40,705 bases of DNA, taken from an uncultured bacterium (GTDB lineage: Bacteria; Planctomycetota; UBA1135; GCA-002686595). Under the pieces are notes generated by a model. It was not told where the DNA came from. It did no database searches and worked only from the letters and a program-made list of their open reading frames with translations. The position numbers and the translations under genes are program-made. Positions 16,255-24,693 of the stretch are shown piece by piece. Each line of letters starts with the position of its first letter. Position 1 is the stretch's first letter. The stretch lies in contig CALEMP010000024.1 in assembly GCA_937910685.1 (NCBI GenBank), positions 1-40,705 on the forward strand, in the 5' to 3' direction.

Positions 16255-17396
16255 GCATCTTACGTCTCGTGACAAAGGAGTTGCTCCTGCGCAGGTGGAG
16301 TGCGCTACTGGCGGTGAGTGCCCTTGGAGCCACTGTGGCTGCGGCCTTGTTTTTCTTCCTGCTGGCCCGCTCGAACGAAGGGGAGACCCGGATCCTGCAG
16401 CGGGACATGGGCCTCAATGTTCTGATTCTTCCCCCCGGCACTTCACTGGACGCCTACTGGTCCCAGGGCCTGGCACCGGGTTCCATGCCTGTCGAATTCC
16501 TGCTCGAACTGGAAGACCAGGGCGTGGCCAACCGGCTTGTGCCCATGATCAAACGCCGACACAATTGGCAAGGTCGCGAGGTCCTGCTGACCGGGATCAG
16601 TGGCGAAATATTCAAACAGGGCAAGGCCATGAAGCCGGTCTTTGGGCGCGTTGTGGAACCGGGCAGTTTGGTCTTGGGTGACGAAATTGCGCGACTCTTG
16701 AGCCTTGAAGAGGGCGCAAGCGTGGAGCTCTTGGGACGCACTTTTGGTATCTCGCGGGTCTTGGCTCCCGTGGGGGACGAGCAGGATGTGCAGGTTTTCT
16801 TGGACCTGGAAGACGCCCAATCCCTGCTCGATCTAGAGGGTCGCATCACCGAAATCGAAGCCCTGGAATGTCATTGCTCGGAAGAGGTTGCGGATCCCTT
16901 GGCTGCTCTGCGCGCAGAGCTCGACCCCCTCGTGCCAGGGGCGGTGATTGTGCGACGGGAGGCTCTAGCCGATGCGCGGCGTGATCAACGCCAATTAGCC
17001 GGGCGCTTTCTCCAATCCGGCTTCCCCGTGATCGCTGGGCTCTGTGCACTGCTGGTGGGAGCTCTGTGCATGTTGAATGTGCGCGAGCGCCGAGCGGAGA
17101 TCGGGGTGCTGCGGGCCCTTGGGAAATCTTCGGGCCAAGTGGCGGCTTTGTTCTTGGGCCGTGCGGCCTTCTTGGGTTTGTTCGGCGGAGCAATAGGAGT
17201 GTTGCTTGGCGGGTTCTTAGCTTCGGACCTTGGGCGGGTGCTCTTCGAAACCCGCGCGGGTGCGGTGAACCTGGAACTTGACTTGGTCTTGGTGGCCCTA
17301 TTCGTGACGCCCGCTTTCGCCGCGGTGGCGAGTCTGATCCCGGTGGCCTTGGCCGTCGTCCAAGATCCCGTGCGCGTGTTGGGGGAGACCTCATGA
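16251..17396 (+). CDS. ABC transporter permease, FtsX/MacB type
   Basis: 381 residues. ATG overlaps the previous stop (ATGA, 16251-16254). The topology is that of the FtsX/MacB/LolCE family: one helix at about 18-42, a periplasmic domain of roughly 200 residues, then three helices near 262-285, 301-330 and 343-375. The cytoplasmic loop RERRAEIGVLRALGKSSGQV (about 281-300) is the conserved signature contacting the ATPase. Such permeases are mechanotransmission devices acting on lipoproteins, peptides or cell-wall enzymes and do not import small solutes. The partner ATPase is the next gene. Its presence in a cassette with a ModABC-like importer is unusual. Confidence 0.88.
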   Translation: MSILRLVTKELLLRRWSALLAVSALGATVAAALFFFLLARSNEGETRILQRDMGLNVLILPPGTSLDAYWSQGLAPGSMPVEFLLELEDQGVANRLVPMIKRRHNWQGREVLLTGISGEIFKQGKAMKPVFGRVVEPGSLVLGDEIARLLSLEEGASVELLGRTFGISRVLAPVGDEQDVQVFLDLEDAQSLLDLEGRITEIEALECHCSEEVADPLAALRAELDPLVPGAVIVRREALADARRDQRQLAGRFLQSGFPVIAGLCALLVGALCMLNVRERRAEIGVLRALGKSSGQVAALFLGRAAFLGLFGGAIGVLLGGFLASDLGRVLFETRAGAVNLELDLVLVALFVTPAFAAVASLIPVALAVVQDPVRVLGETS

Positions 17397-18046
17397 GTGT
17401 CTTTCAAGTGGACCGCGCGGGGATGCATTACGATCTGCGGGGTCAAAAGATCATCGCCCTCGCCCCGTCCAGCCTGAGCGCACAGCAAGAGGAGTTCATC
17501 GTGGTGCGCGGAAAGAGTGGCGCGGGCAAAACCACCCTCCTTTCCATCCTGGGCGGGATGTTGCGTCCCACCGAGGGCCGGGTCCATTTGGGATCTGTGG
17601 AGTTGACCGCTTTGGGCCCCGCGGCTCGGGCCAAGTTGCGGCAGACTTCCATCGGGTTTGTGTTCCAGAGCATGCACCTTCTGCCCTACCTCGACTTGCT
17701 CGACAACACGCGCCTTGCCGGGGGAAGCGAAGCCCGGGCGCGAGAGTTGCTGGAGCAACTGGGCTTGGGAGCCCGCATTCATCACCGGCCTGCGGAACTC
17801 TCCGCGGGTGAACGCCAGCGTGGCGCAGTTGCCCGTGCCTTGGTCCATGGGCCCGCTCTTGTGCTGGCAGATGAACCTACCGGAAATCTCGATCCCGAGA
17901 GCGCGGCTTTGGTCTTGGAGGCTTTCCAGAGTTTCCGCACCAACGGCGGCTGCCTCATGATGGCCACCCATTCGCAGGAGCCGATTCCTGGGAGTCGCAC
18001 CGTGTACTTGGGCCCCAAGGGATTGCACTCTGCCGACGAAAGATGA
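17393..18046 (+). CDS. ABC transporter ATP-binding protein, LolD/MacB type
   Basis: 217 residues. Walker A is GKSGAGKTT (40-48), the Q-loop is in GFVFQSMHLLPYLD, the signature is LSAGERQR (about 136-143), and Walker B with the family-typical extension is VLADEPTGNLD (153-163). The DEPTGNLD string marks the LolD/MacB/FtsE branch, matching the permease just upstream. The signature has Ala where LSGGE is usual, which is tolerated in this family. Start ATG overlaps the permease stop (ATGA, 17393-17396), with a strong Shine-Dalgarno GGGGGAG at 17381-17387. Expected as a homodimer on the cytoplasmic face of the permease. Confidence 0.92.
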   Translation: MSVFQVDRAGMHYDLRGQKIIALAPSSLSAQQEEFIVVRGKSGAGKTTLLSILGGMLRPTEGRVHLGSVELTALGPAARAKLRQTSIGFVFQSMHLLPYLDLLDNTRLAGGSEARARELLEQLGLGARIHHRPAELSAGERQRGAVARALVHGPALVLADEPTGNLDPESAALVLEAFQSFRTNGGCLMMATHSQEPIPGSRTVYLGPKGLHSADER

Positions 18047-19530
18047 AGTCGCTGACTCTATTCCTGGCGCTGATCGCGCTCTTGTGCCTGGCTCTCGTGC
18101 GCTTGGGCAATCCCTCCAGTTCTGGGGACGGGGAGCCATTGACGCTTTACTGCGCCGCCGGGATCCGACACGCGGTTGAACCTGCCGTGCGTGCCTTTGA
18201 AGAGGAAACCGGCACGACTGTGCACATTCAGTTCGGCGGGTCCGGCAGCTTGTTGGGCCAGCTTCAAGTGGATGGCGGTGCGGCGGACCTTTACCTGCCC
18301 GGGGATCAGAGCTTTTTGGAAATGGGGCGCGCCAAAGATCTGATCGCCGAGATCTTGCCCCTTGCCACCATGCGTCCGGTTCTAGCGGTGGCCGAGGGCA
18401 ACCCCCTGGGTCTTCGAACCATGGAAGACCTGCTGGACAGGGACTTGCCCTTTGCCCTTGGCAGCCCTTCCGCTGCTGCGGTGGGTCGCGTGGTCAAGAC
18501 GGTCTATAGCGAGTTAGGCCTATGGGCACAGATCGAAGCCCAGGCCAAGGTGTTTCAACCCACGGTCACCGAACTGGCCACCAGCTTGCAGATTGGACAG
18601 GTAGATGCGGCCATTGTGTGGGACGCCACCGTGGCCCAGTTCGACGGGCTGGACCTGGTGCGTTTGCCCGAACTGGAGCGGCAGCCTATTCGCGTTTCGG
18701 TGGGGGTGCTCCGACAGAGTCCGCGCCCCACGAGTGCTCTGCAGCTTGCTCGTTTCCTGCAGGCCCGCGATCGCGGCAGAGCTTACTTCTTGGCCTCTGG
18801 CTTGACTCCTACGGAAGGGGACGTCTGGTCCGCGCGCCCCGAGGTGCTGCTCTATGCCGGTTCCATGTTTCACTCGGCGTTGGAGGAGACGCTTCACTCT
18901 TGGTCCCAGCGCGAGGGGGTGGATCTGACTCGGGTCTACAACGGCTGCGGAATCCTTGTGTCCCAGATGGAAAGCGGCGGCAGTCCTGATGTGTTTTTCT
19001 CCTGCGACGCGAGTTTCTTGGACGAGGTTCAGGAACGGTTTGACCCGCGCGTGCTACTTTCGAACAATCCTCTGGTGCTCATTTGCGCCCCCAAGAACCC
19101 CTTGCAGTTGAAGGGCCTCGCTGACCTTGCACGGCCCGGCCTGCGAGTGGGGCTCGCCCATCCCAAACAATCCGCACTGGGGCGTTTGACCCAAGCCCAG
19201 CTGGAGAAGGAAAACCTCGCCGCACCTTTTGCCGCCAGCGGAAATTTGAAACAGGATGCTCCCCAGGGGGATTTCTTGGTCAACGCATTGCTTACCGGCG
19301 CCCTCGACGCGGCGGTGGTCTACGCCAGCAACGCTGCCTTGGCCGGGGACAAGCTCTCTTCCGTGGCTCTGACACCCAATGCGATCGCGGAACAACTCTT
19401 TGCGGTTCGCCGCAACAACACGCAAGGCTATTTGTTGCAGCGCATGTTCGACGCGGCCACCAGCGACGCATCCAAAGAGCAGTTCAGTAAGTTGGGCTTT
19501 GAATGGCGCGTTGGGGAGGGCCCCCGATGA
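18043..19530 (+). CDS. Tandem two-domain ModA-like substrate-binding protein
   Basis: 495 residues. ATG overlaps the previous stop (ATGA, 18043-18046). An N-terminal hydrophobic helix (4-20) exports or anchors it. Two periplasmic binding-protein modules of the ModA/WtpA type follow. Module 1 (about 32-255) begins LTLYCAAGIR, has an FGGSGSLLGQL anion-loop-like segment and ends in FLASGLTPTEG. Module 2 (about 267-490) begins LLLYAGSMFH, has VYNGCGILVSQM at the equivalent place, and later DFLVNALLTGALDAAVVY. The alignment of both halves by eye implies an ancient duplication and fusion. Classical ModA is a single module of about 230 residues. The ligand could be molybdate, tungstate or another oxyanion, or a metal complex; sequence alone does not decide. 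It pairs with the permease and ATPase that follow. Confidence 0.85.
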   Translation: MKSLTLFLALIALLCLALVRLGNPSSSGDGEPLTLYCAAGIRHAVEPAVRAFEEETGTTVHIQFGGSGSLLGQLQVDGGAADLYLPGDQSFLEMGRAKDLIAEILPLATMRPVLAVAEGNPLGLRTMEDLLDRDLPFALGSPSAAAVGRVVKTVYSELGLWAQIEAQAKVFQPTVTELATSLQIGQVDAAIVWDATVAQFDGLDLVRLPELERQPIRVSVGVLRQSPRPTSALQLARFLQARDRGRAYFLASGLTPTEGDVWSARPEVLLYAGSMFHSALEETLHSWSQREGVDLTRVYNGCGILVSQMESGGSPDVFFSCDASFLDEVQERFDPRVLLSNNPLVLICAPKNPLQLKGLADLARPGLRVGLAHPKQSALGRLTQAQLEKENLAAPFAASGNLKQDAPQGDFLVNALLTGALDAAVVYASNAALAGDKLSSVALTPNAIAEQLFAVRRNNTQGYLLQRMFDAATSDASKEQFSKLGFEWRVGEGPR

Positions 19531-20324
19531 ACTCTAGAGTTCGCGGTCAATGGTTCTTGGGCGGTCTAGGCTTCCTGGCGGGACTCTATGCCCTCTTGAT
19601 CCTCGGCTTGCTTGTGGCCGATGTGGGCTTCACGTCTTGGGACGAGTGTTGGATTGCGCTTCAGTCCGATGCGATCCGTCACTCGATTGCCCTTTCGTTC
19701 ATCAGTTGCACCCTGGCCGCGCTGCTTTCTCTTGTGGTCGCGGTGCCCGCTGGGTACCTGCTTGCGCGTTTCCGTTTCCGTGGCAGCCGTTTGCTCGACG
19801 CGCTCTTTGATATTCCCATCGTGCTGCCGCCCCTGGTGATTGGATTGAGTCTCTTGATTCTGTTCCAAACCGCCGCGGGACAGTTCTTTGAAGAGCACGT
19901 GATGGAGATGACCTACGAGCTGCCCGGTGTGGTGCTGGCTCAGTTTGTGGTGGCCTGTGCTTTTGCCGTGCGCACCATGCGTCTTTGCTTTGACAGCATC
20001 GATCCGCGTCCCGAGCAGGTGGCGCGCACCCTAGGCTGCACCCGAGCCCAGGCTTTCTTTCGAGTGACCCTCCCCGAGGCGCGGGGCGGAATCATTGCCG
20101 CGGGATCCTTGGCATTCGCCCGCGCCCTGGGGGAATTTGGTCCGATCCTGGTGTTCTCAGGGGCAACGCGCATGAAGACTGAGGTCTTGCCCACGACGGT
20201 TTTCCTTGAGCTCTCCGTCGGCAACTTGCAGGCAGCCCTCGCGGTTTCCCTGCTGATGGTTCTTGCCGCAATCAGCGTGTTGGTTCTGGCGCGCATGTTC
20301 GGCATGCGGGGAGGCCTACTGTGA
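19527..20324 (+). CDS. ModB-like ABC importer permease
   Basis: 265 residues when started at ATG 19527, which overlaps the previous stop (ATGA) and has GGGGAGGG at 19513-19520 six bases upstream; an in-frame ATG at 19503 is less likely. There are five or six helices. The EAA-type cytoplasmic loop reads ARTLGCTRAQAFFRVTLPEA, followed by AFARALGEFGPILVFSG, which is very close to molybdate permease ModB and sulfate permease CysT/W. It would pair as a dimer with the ATPase encoded next and accept ligand from the tandem binding protein. Confidence 0.9.
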   Translation: MNSRVRGQWFLGGLGFLAGLYALLILGLLVADVGFTSWDECWIALQSDAIRHSIALSFISCTLAALLSLVVAVPAGYLLARFRFRGSRLLDALFDIPIVLPPLVIGLSLLILFQTAAGQFFEEHVMEMTYELPGVVLAQFVVACAFAVRTMRLCFDSIDPRPEQVARTLGCTRAQAFFRVTLPEARGGIIAAGSLAFARALGEFGPILVFSGATRMKTEVLPTTVFLELSVGNLQAALAVSLLMVLAAISVLVLARMFGMRGGLL

Positions 20325-20986
20325 GCGATCACCCCATGATTGAGTTGCGCCAGGGAACTCTTGGCGCGGGGGATACGCGTATCTCCCAGGTTTCCCTAAC
20401 CATTCCCAGTGGCGCCTATGCAGTCCTGCTGGGCCCCACCGGTTGCGGTAAGACGACGCTCTTGGAGACGATTGCGGGCCTGCAACCGCTGCACGGGGGC
20501 AGCCTCATGATCAACGGCGAGGACATGGCCAGGCGCGATCCCGCCGACCGAGGCATTGGGTATGTTCCCCAAGACGGCGCCCTGTTCCCGACCATGAGCG
20601 TGCGGGGGCAATTGGTTTTTGCCCTCCAAATCCGCAAGCACTCCCAGGCCGAGCAAGACCAACGTTTAGATGAGCTGGCCCAGCAACTCAGCCTCACTGA
20701 CCTGCTCGACCGCCGCCCCCACGAACTTTCCGGTGGCGAACGCCAACGTGTTGCCCTCGGGCGCGCCCTGGCCAACCGACCGAGCCTGCTGCTCCTGGAC
20801 GAACCCCTCTCATCCCTCGACGATGGCACCCGTGAGGCCATGCAGGATGTGCTGGCTGAAGTGCACCGAGCGAGTTCCTGCACGGTCTTGCATGTGACCC
20901 ACAGGATTGCGGAAGCCCAAGCCCTAGGGACCCTGCGTCTGGGCTTTGTGGGTAATGGAATTGAGCTCCTGCCCACGACCAGTTAG
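20321..20986 (+). CDS. ModC-like ABC importer ATPase without TOBE domain
   Basis: 221 residues from GTG at 20321, overlapping the permease stop (GTGA) with GGGGAGG at 20308-20314. Walker A is GPTGCGKTT (38-46), signature LSGGERQRVALGRALA near 137, Walker B LLLLDEPLSSLDD, and an H-loop in VLHVTHRIAEA. The DEPLSSLD string is typical of molybdate/sulfate/sugar importers and differs from the LolD-type ATPase of the same cassette, so the two ATPases serve different permeases. E. coli ModC is about 350 residues and carries a C-terminal mop/TOBE regulatory domain; that domain is missing here, so the oxyanion feedback seen in ModC is not expected. Last gene of the cassette. Confidence 0.9.
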   Translation: MSDHPMIELRQGTLGAGDTRISQVSLTIPSGAYAVLLGPTGCGKTTLLETIAGLQPLHGGSLMINGEDMARRDPADRGIGYVPQDGALFPTMSVRGQLVFALQIRKHSQAEQDQRLDELAQQLSLTDLLDRRPHELSGGERQRVALGRALANRPSLLLLDEPLSSLDDGTREAMQDVLAEVHRASSCTVLHVTHRIAEAQALGTLRLGFVGNGIELLPTTS

Positions 20987-21004
20987 GGATCCAGGAATTG
21001 GTCG
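20976..21004. terminator. Weak hairpin around the end of the cassette
   Basis: CGACCA (20976-20981) pairs with TGGTCG (20999-21004) across a 17-base loop containing the last stop codon. There is no T-run, so this is at best a Rho-assisted or processing structure. Confidence 0.2.
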
Positions 21005-21115
21005 CGAGCCGGTGCGCCCTAGTGCCGCGCTCAAGTCGTTCTCGCCCAATCCTCCAGGCTCTGGCGCGGGGGTTCCTGGCGTATTCCCATGGGACCGCCT
21101 ACCATTCAGTCAGCC

Positions 21116-23104
21116 ATGTACATAGCAACCGCTCTTCTTGCCTTGACCTTGGTCGCTCACGGCGACTCCACAGATCTCTTCAGTGACCTTGAACGCCAGG
21201 TGGGTGCGGAGGCGTGGCAAGTTCTGCATCAGCAGCCCGAGGCCCAGGGGTTCTTCGATGCCCTTCGTCAAAACGAGGATTGGTTGCGCGAGGTCTTGGA
21301 CTCGGGACCTTTGCTTCGCCCAGAAAAGGTCCTGGGTTTTCTTCAACAGGTGTGGAATTCCGAGCGCGACCTGGGCACCCGTCCGGTGGATCGCAGCATG
21401 GCCACGGCTTGCGCCCTCACCCTTGGCTTCACCGACCGTCCAGAGGACGCGGTACTCCAACGCTATCACTATTACCGGGACAGTTTCCGTGCGGGCCTGT
21501 TGAACTCCTGTTATGGGGGTCTTGCCACTTGGGAGCGACGCTTCCTGGCGCGCGGGGTCCAATGGGGGAACATGGCGGACACCGATTCCCTGGTCTACTT
21601 GCGTGATCGCATCTGTTGGCCCCGCCGGGAATATGTGAGCGCCTGCTGGCAAGCTCCCTATCGCTCTTTCAATTGCCTTGACGACAGCGTGCAGCGGCCC
21701 ACTTACTACATGCCCTTCCAGGGATCCTTTGGGGCTATGCCCGAGATGGTGATCGAAGTGGGCGGTGTGTGCGGCGCGCTTTCCAACCTCGGTGCGTCCG
21801 CTGCGATGGCCAATGGGATTCCCGCAGCGACCATGGGCGAGCCAGGCCATTGTGCCTACACGGTTAAAATCAGCGACACCGAGTGGAAACCTGCTTACTC
21901 CCTTTCCTGGAAACGCAGTCTGCATACGAATTTCTACGATGGGACTTGGCAGAGCTTGATGTTGACCGAGGCTTGCTTTTCGGATTCCGAGTCCGTCGCG
22001 CGCGCGGCGGACCTTGCCCGCGCGGCCCATGCCCTTGAGCAGGAGGGCAAACTCGATAAGGCCAACGACCAGTGGGCCAAGGCTCTCAAGGCTCATGGGC
22101 TACATTATGGCTTGTGGATGGCGTGGGCGGACTTTGGTGAACGCACTGCCCAGGACACAGCCTGGTGGGCGCGTTACCAGAATGCGCTGCTCGACGGTTT
22201 GCAGGGACACGAAGGACCCGCGTGGGGGATCCTTTCCAAGCGGGTTTATCCCAAGCTGTTTGCCGAGCTAGAGGACGCCGCCAAGTTGCGCACTCTGCTC
22301 AAGTGGATTCGGAATCAAGATCGTTGGGGAGCGGGGCGTTGGAATGTGGAGGGCGCTTGGGATTGGGCCTTCAAGCAACTGGATGAAAAAAGCCAGAGCA
22401 AGCTGGAGAGCACCCTGTGCAAAACCCTCATTTCGTCACCCGATTTTGGGCCGCCCCTTGTGGCCTGGCTACTTGGGAAACATGACGCGGATTCAGCCGA
22501 GGGCAAGGCGACCCTGGCCCGGATCTTGGCGGCTTCTTCGGATGGGGGCGAGGGCGGATCAGCAGTGCTCAAAAAACTCGCCCGCAGTGCTCTGTTGGAT
22601 GCGGCTGCGCGGGGCGATGTGCCCACCTTTCAAATCATTGGCGCACAGACCGCCAGGCTGTCCGAACCCAAGGACATGTCGGGGATCAAGCCATTCCCCG
22701 GAGACCTGGTTTCCGCCGGGGGACTGCTGCAAGTTTCCGGACGCGGCAATCGCTGGGACACTCCGGAAACCCATTGGGGGATTCTCGGGGAGCACGGCGG
22801 TCGTTGCCACACGGACAACGGGGCCTCGTTCATTGCTGTGAGGCTTGAGCACCACACGGAGATCACGGGCATCGTGATCCAAAATATAACTGGCGGCCAG
22901 GCTGGGCGAGCGGCTGGGAGTCGCGTGGAAATCAGTACCGACGGGGAGACCTGGGAACAGGTAGGGGTCCTGAAGGGAACGAAAAGATTTTATACATTGG
23001 ATCTGGAAGCTAAGAAGCATCGCGCCCTATGGGTGCGGATGGCAAAGGACACCAACTGCTTGCATGTGACTCGTTTTCTTGTTTGGGGCCATCGCCGGAG
23101 TTGA
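21116..23104 (+). CDS. Secreted transglutaminase-like protein with C-terminal discoidin-like domain
   Basis: 662 residues when started at ATG 21116, which gives a clean signal peptide (MYIATALLALTLVAHG); ATG 21089 would add nine residues ahead of it. A transglutaminase/papain-like site is visible: Cys219 in GGVCGALSNLG and His245 in GEPGHCAY, with A-x-GIPA between them. The middle is helical, with TPR-like stretches around 300-500. Residues about 526-660 fit an F5/8 type C (discoidin) carbohydrate-binding sandwich (ITGIVIQNI, SRVEISTDGETWEQV). It may act on or bind extracellular polymers; the reaction is unknown. A TACCAT hexamer at 21100-21105 ends 10 bases before the start. It is followed after 3 bases by the next gene. 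Confidence 0.82.
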   Translation: MYIATALLALTLVAHGDSTDLFSDLERQVGAEAWQVLHQQPEAQGFFDALRQNEDWLREVLDSGPLLRPEKVLGFLQQVWNSERDLGTRPVDRSMATACALTLGFTDRPEDAVLQRYHYYRDSFRAGLLNSCYGGLATWERRFLARGVQWGNMADTDSLVYLRDRICWPRREYVSACWQAPYRSFNCLDDSVQRPTYYMPFQGSFGAMPEMVIEVGGVCGALSNLGASAAMANGIPAATMGEPGHCAYTVKISDTEWKPAYSLSWKRSLHTNFYDGTWQSLMLTEACFSDSESVARAADLARAAHALEQEGKLDKANDQWAKALKAHGLHYGLWMAWADFGERTAQDTAWWARYQNALLDGLQGHEGPAWGILSKRVYPKLFAELEDAAKLRTLLKWIRNQDRWGAGRWNVEGAWDWAFKQLDEKSQSKLESTLCKTLISSPDFGPPLVAWLLGKHDADSAEGKATLARILAASSDGGEGGSAVLKKLARSALLDAAARGDVPTFQIIGAQTARLSEPKDMSGIKPFPGDLVSAGGLLQVSGRGNRWDTPETHWGILGEHGGRCHTDNGASFIAVRLEHHTEITGIVIQNITGGQAGRAAGSRVEISTDGETWEQVGVLKGTKRFYTLDLEAKKHRALWVRMAKDTNCLHVTRFLVWGHRRS

Positions 23105-23107
23105 ACC

Positions 23108-24340
23108 ATGAGTGCTTTTTTCTTTTGTGTGTTCTTGGGTATCGCTGGGTTCAATTCCCCGGTTGATGAGTCCCATTCCTATTCCGCCGGGCGGACTCTG
23201 TGCGCGGAACAGGACGCCATGTTGTTGGTCCTAGTGCATGGATCCGATTGGCATCCCTTTAGCGAGCGCCTGTTCCAGGAGGTCTGGACCCAGGAGGCTT
23301 TTATCGGGCAGTTGGGCGCGGGCTTTGTTCTCAGCGATGTGGACATTCTGCAAACCACGGACAAAACCAAGAGAGGCCCCAACACCGAGCGCAACAAGGG
23401 CTGGGAAAAGAAAGGCAGCGGTTTGCGCACCTATCCAGCTGTGCTGGCCTACACCCAAACGGGGACGTTGATCGGATCACGTCAGGGTCGCCAGTTGCCT
23501 AAGGACTTGGCCGGGGCTCAAAAAACATTGGCCGCATTTTCGGTCACTTGCTTGCGTTGGGGGGAGCTGACCAATGCCATGGACCATGCCCGGGAATCCG
23601 GCGAGGGAGCCAAAGAGCTGGCGCTTTTGATCGAGCGTGAGGCCTTGGATCTGGACCCAAGTGCCACACTACTGGCAGACATCAAGCGTCTCGACCCCAC
23701 CGATACCAGCGGTCACCACGCGCGCTTGTCCTTTCCTAAATGGACCACCTTTGTGCAACAAGCCACCGCCGAAGCCAAGGGCGGTAAGGGGGCAGAGGCT
23801 GAACAACGCCTGAAGGCCATGCTTGGGAACTCCGCCTACACCCCGGATCAGCGAGCCGTGATTCAATTGGCCTTGGGCAGTTCCTATCGCCGTTGGGAAG
23901 GGCACGACACCCAGGCCGCAGCCTGCTTCCAAGCCGCCTTTGCCGAAGCCCCCGATTCGGTTTCCGGTCAGGCGGGTAGACGGCTTTACTTAAGTTCCTA
24001 CGCGGGCCCGTCCCTGGAATTTGGGTGGACCAAGCGCCACCTGGTCGCAAAGAACACCACTTGGATCATTGAGGATTTGCCCACAGACCTGGAGGCCGGC
24101 AATTACACCCTGCGCCTTAAACTCACCAAGGGTAAGGCCCTAAGGATCGCCAGCGCGCGCCTGATGATTGGCGAGGACATACGAGTCCACATCGCCCAAA
24201 CGAGCACCCTCAATAAGGGTCAAAGGGAATGCGTCCTGGAGTTCAACCTGCCCGAGGCCCTTGCCGACGCAACCCTGCACCTGCTGCTGGACGGCGGCGC
24301 CGCCGGGACCGGGACGATTGCATGGGCGCGGGTGGACTGA
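23108..24340 (+). CDS. Exported thioredoxin-fold protein lacking active-site cysteines
   Basis: 410 residues. A short signal peptide (1-15) is followed by a thioredoxin-7-like domain: MLLVLVHGSDWHPFS (about 37-52), where active relatives have G-S-D-W-C-x-x-C. Both cysteines are replaced (His49 and Ser52). The later TYPAVLAYTQTGTLIG segment with its cis-Pro confirms the fold. Residues 165-300 are helical, with a TPR-like repeat (AVIQLALGSSYRRW...QAAACFQAAFAEAP). The C-terminal 110 residues look like a beta-sandwich (NYTLRLKLTKGKALRIASARL). No redox activity is expected; a binding or scaffold role with the preceding gene is possible. CGGAG at 23096-23100 is the ribosome site, and the gene starts 3 bases after the preceding stop. 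Confidence 0.8.
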   Translation: MSAFFFCVFLGIAGFNSPVDESHSYSAGRTLCAEQDAMLLVLVHGSDWHPFSERLFQEVWTQEAFIGQLGAGFVLSDVDILQTTDKTKRGPNTERNKGWEKKGSGLRTYPAVLAYTQTGTLIGSRQGRQLPKDLAGAQKTLAAFSVTCLRWGELTNAMDHARESGEGAKELALLIEREALDLDPSATLLADIKRLDPTDTSGHHARLSFPKWTTFVQQATAEAKGGKGAEAEQRLKAMLGNSAYTPDQRAVIQLALGSSYRRWEGHDTQAAACFQAAFAEAPDSVSGQAGRRLYLSSYAGPSLEFGWTKRHLVAKNTTWIIEDLPTDLEAGNYTLRLKLTKGKALRIASARLMIGEDIRVHIAQTSTLNKGQRECVLEFNLPEALADATLHLLLDGGAAGTGTIAWARVD

Positions 24341-24357
24341 TCCCGGCGGGTCCGGGA
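24341..24357. terminator. Hairpin between convergent stop codons
   Basis: TCCCGG-CGGGT-CCGGGA occupies almost exactly the 18 bases separating the stop codons of the genes ending at 24340 (+) and 24359 (-). The 6-bp stem is all-GC but for the closing pair. No T-run is present on either side. Position argues for a bidirectional terminator. Confidence 0.45.
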
Positions 24358-24358
24358 C

Positions 24359-24688
24359 CTAGCTCGTAAGAACTGTCCACCCTGTGCCGGCTGCTGAGAC
24401 AAGAAGCAGTAGGTTGACCACGATAAACAGTCCCAGGAAAACCTGCAGTACGCGGGTCATCAGGGGACGACCGCCGACAGCAGGCTTCGAGCGCGCCATG
24501 TGGATCCAGCAGCGGACCGCCAAGGTTGCGCTGATTGCAAACAGTACGGTCACATAGGGTGCAGCGGTCAACTCATGGGGCCGGTTCGACGTGCTCAAAT
24601 CCCTCACGGCCAGGGCGGCACCACCGAGGAAAAGGGCAAGGGCCAGGACGATTGTCCAGCCGGCCTTGGGAGTGCCTTTTGGGTCCAT
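24359..24688 (-). CDS. Small three-helix membrane protein, unknown
   Basis: 109 residues from ATG at 24688. Three hydrophobic helices are visible: about 10-30 (WTIVLALALFLGGAALAV), 45-64 (YVTVLFAISATLAV) and 82-105 (VFLGLFIVVNLLLLVSAAG). A basic loop RSKPAVGGRP separates helices two and three. It starts 5 bases after the stop of the 1280-residue protein on the same strand, so the two are probably co-transcribed. Longer starts further upstream would overlap that gene and add a His-rich, unlikely segment. No family recognised. Confidence 0.7.
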   Translation of the reverse strand: MDPKGTPKAGWTIVLALALFLGGAALAVRDLSTSNRPHELTAAPYVTVLFAISATLAVRCWIHMARSKPAVGGRPLMTRVLQVFLGLFIVVNLLLLVSAAGTGWTVLTS

Positions 24689-24693
24689 GGGTG

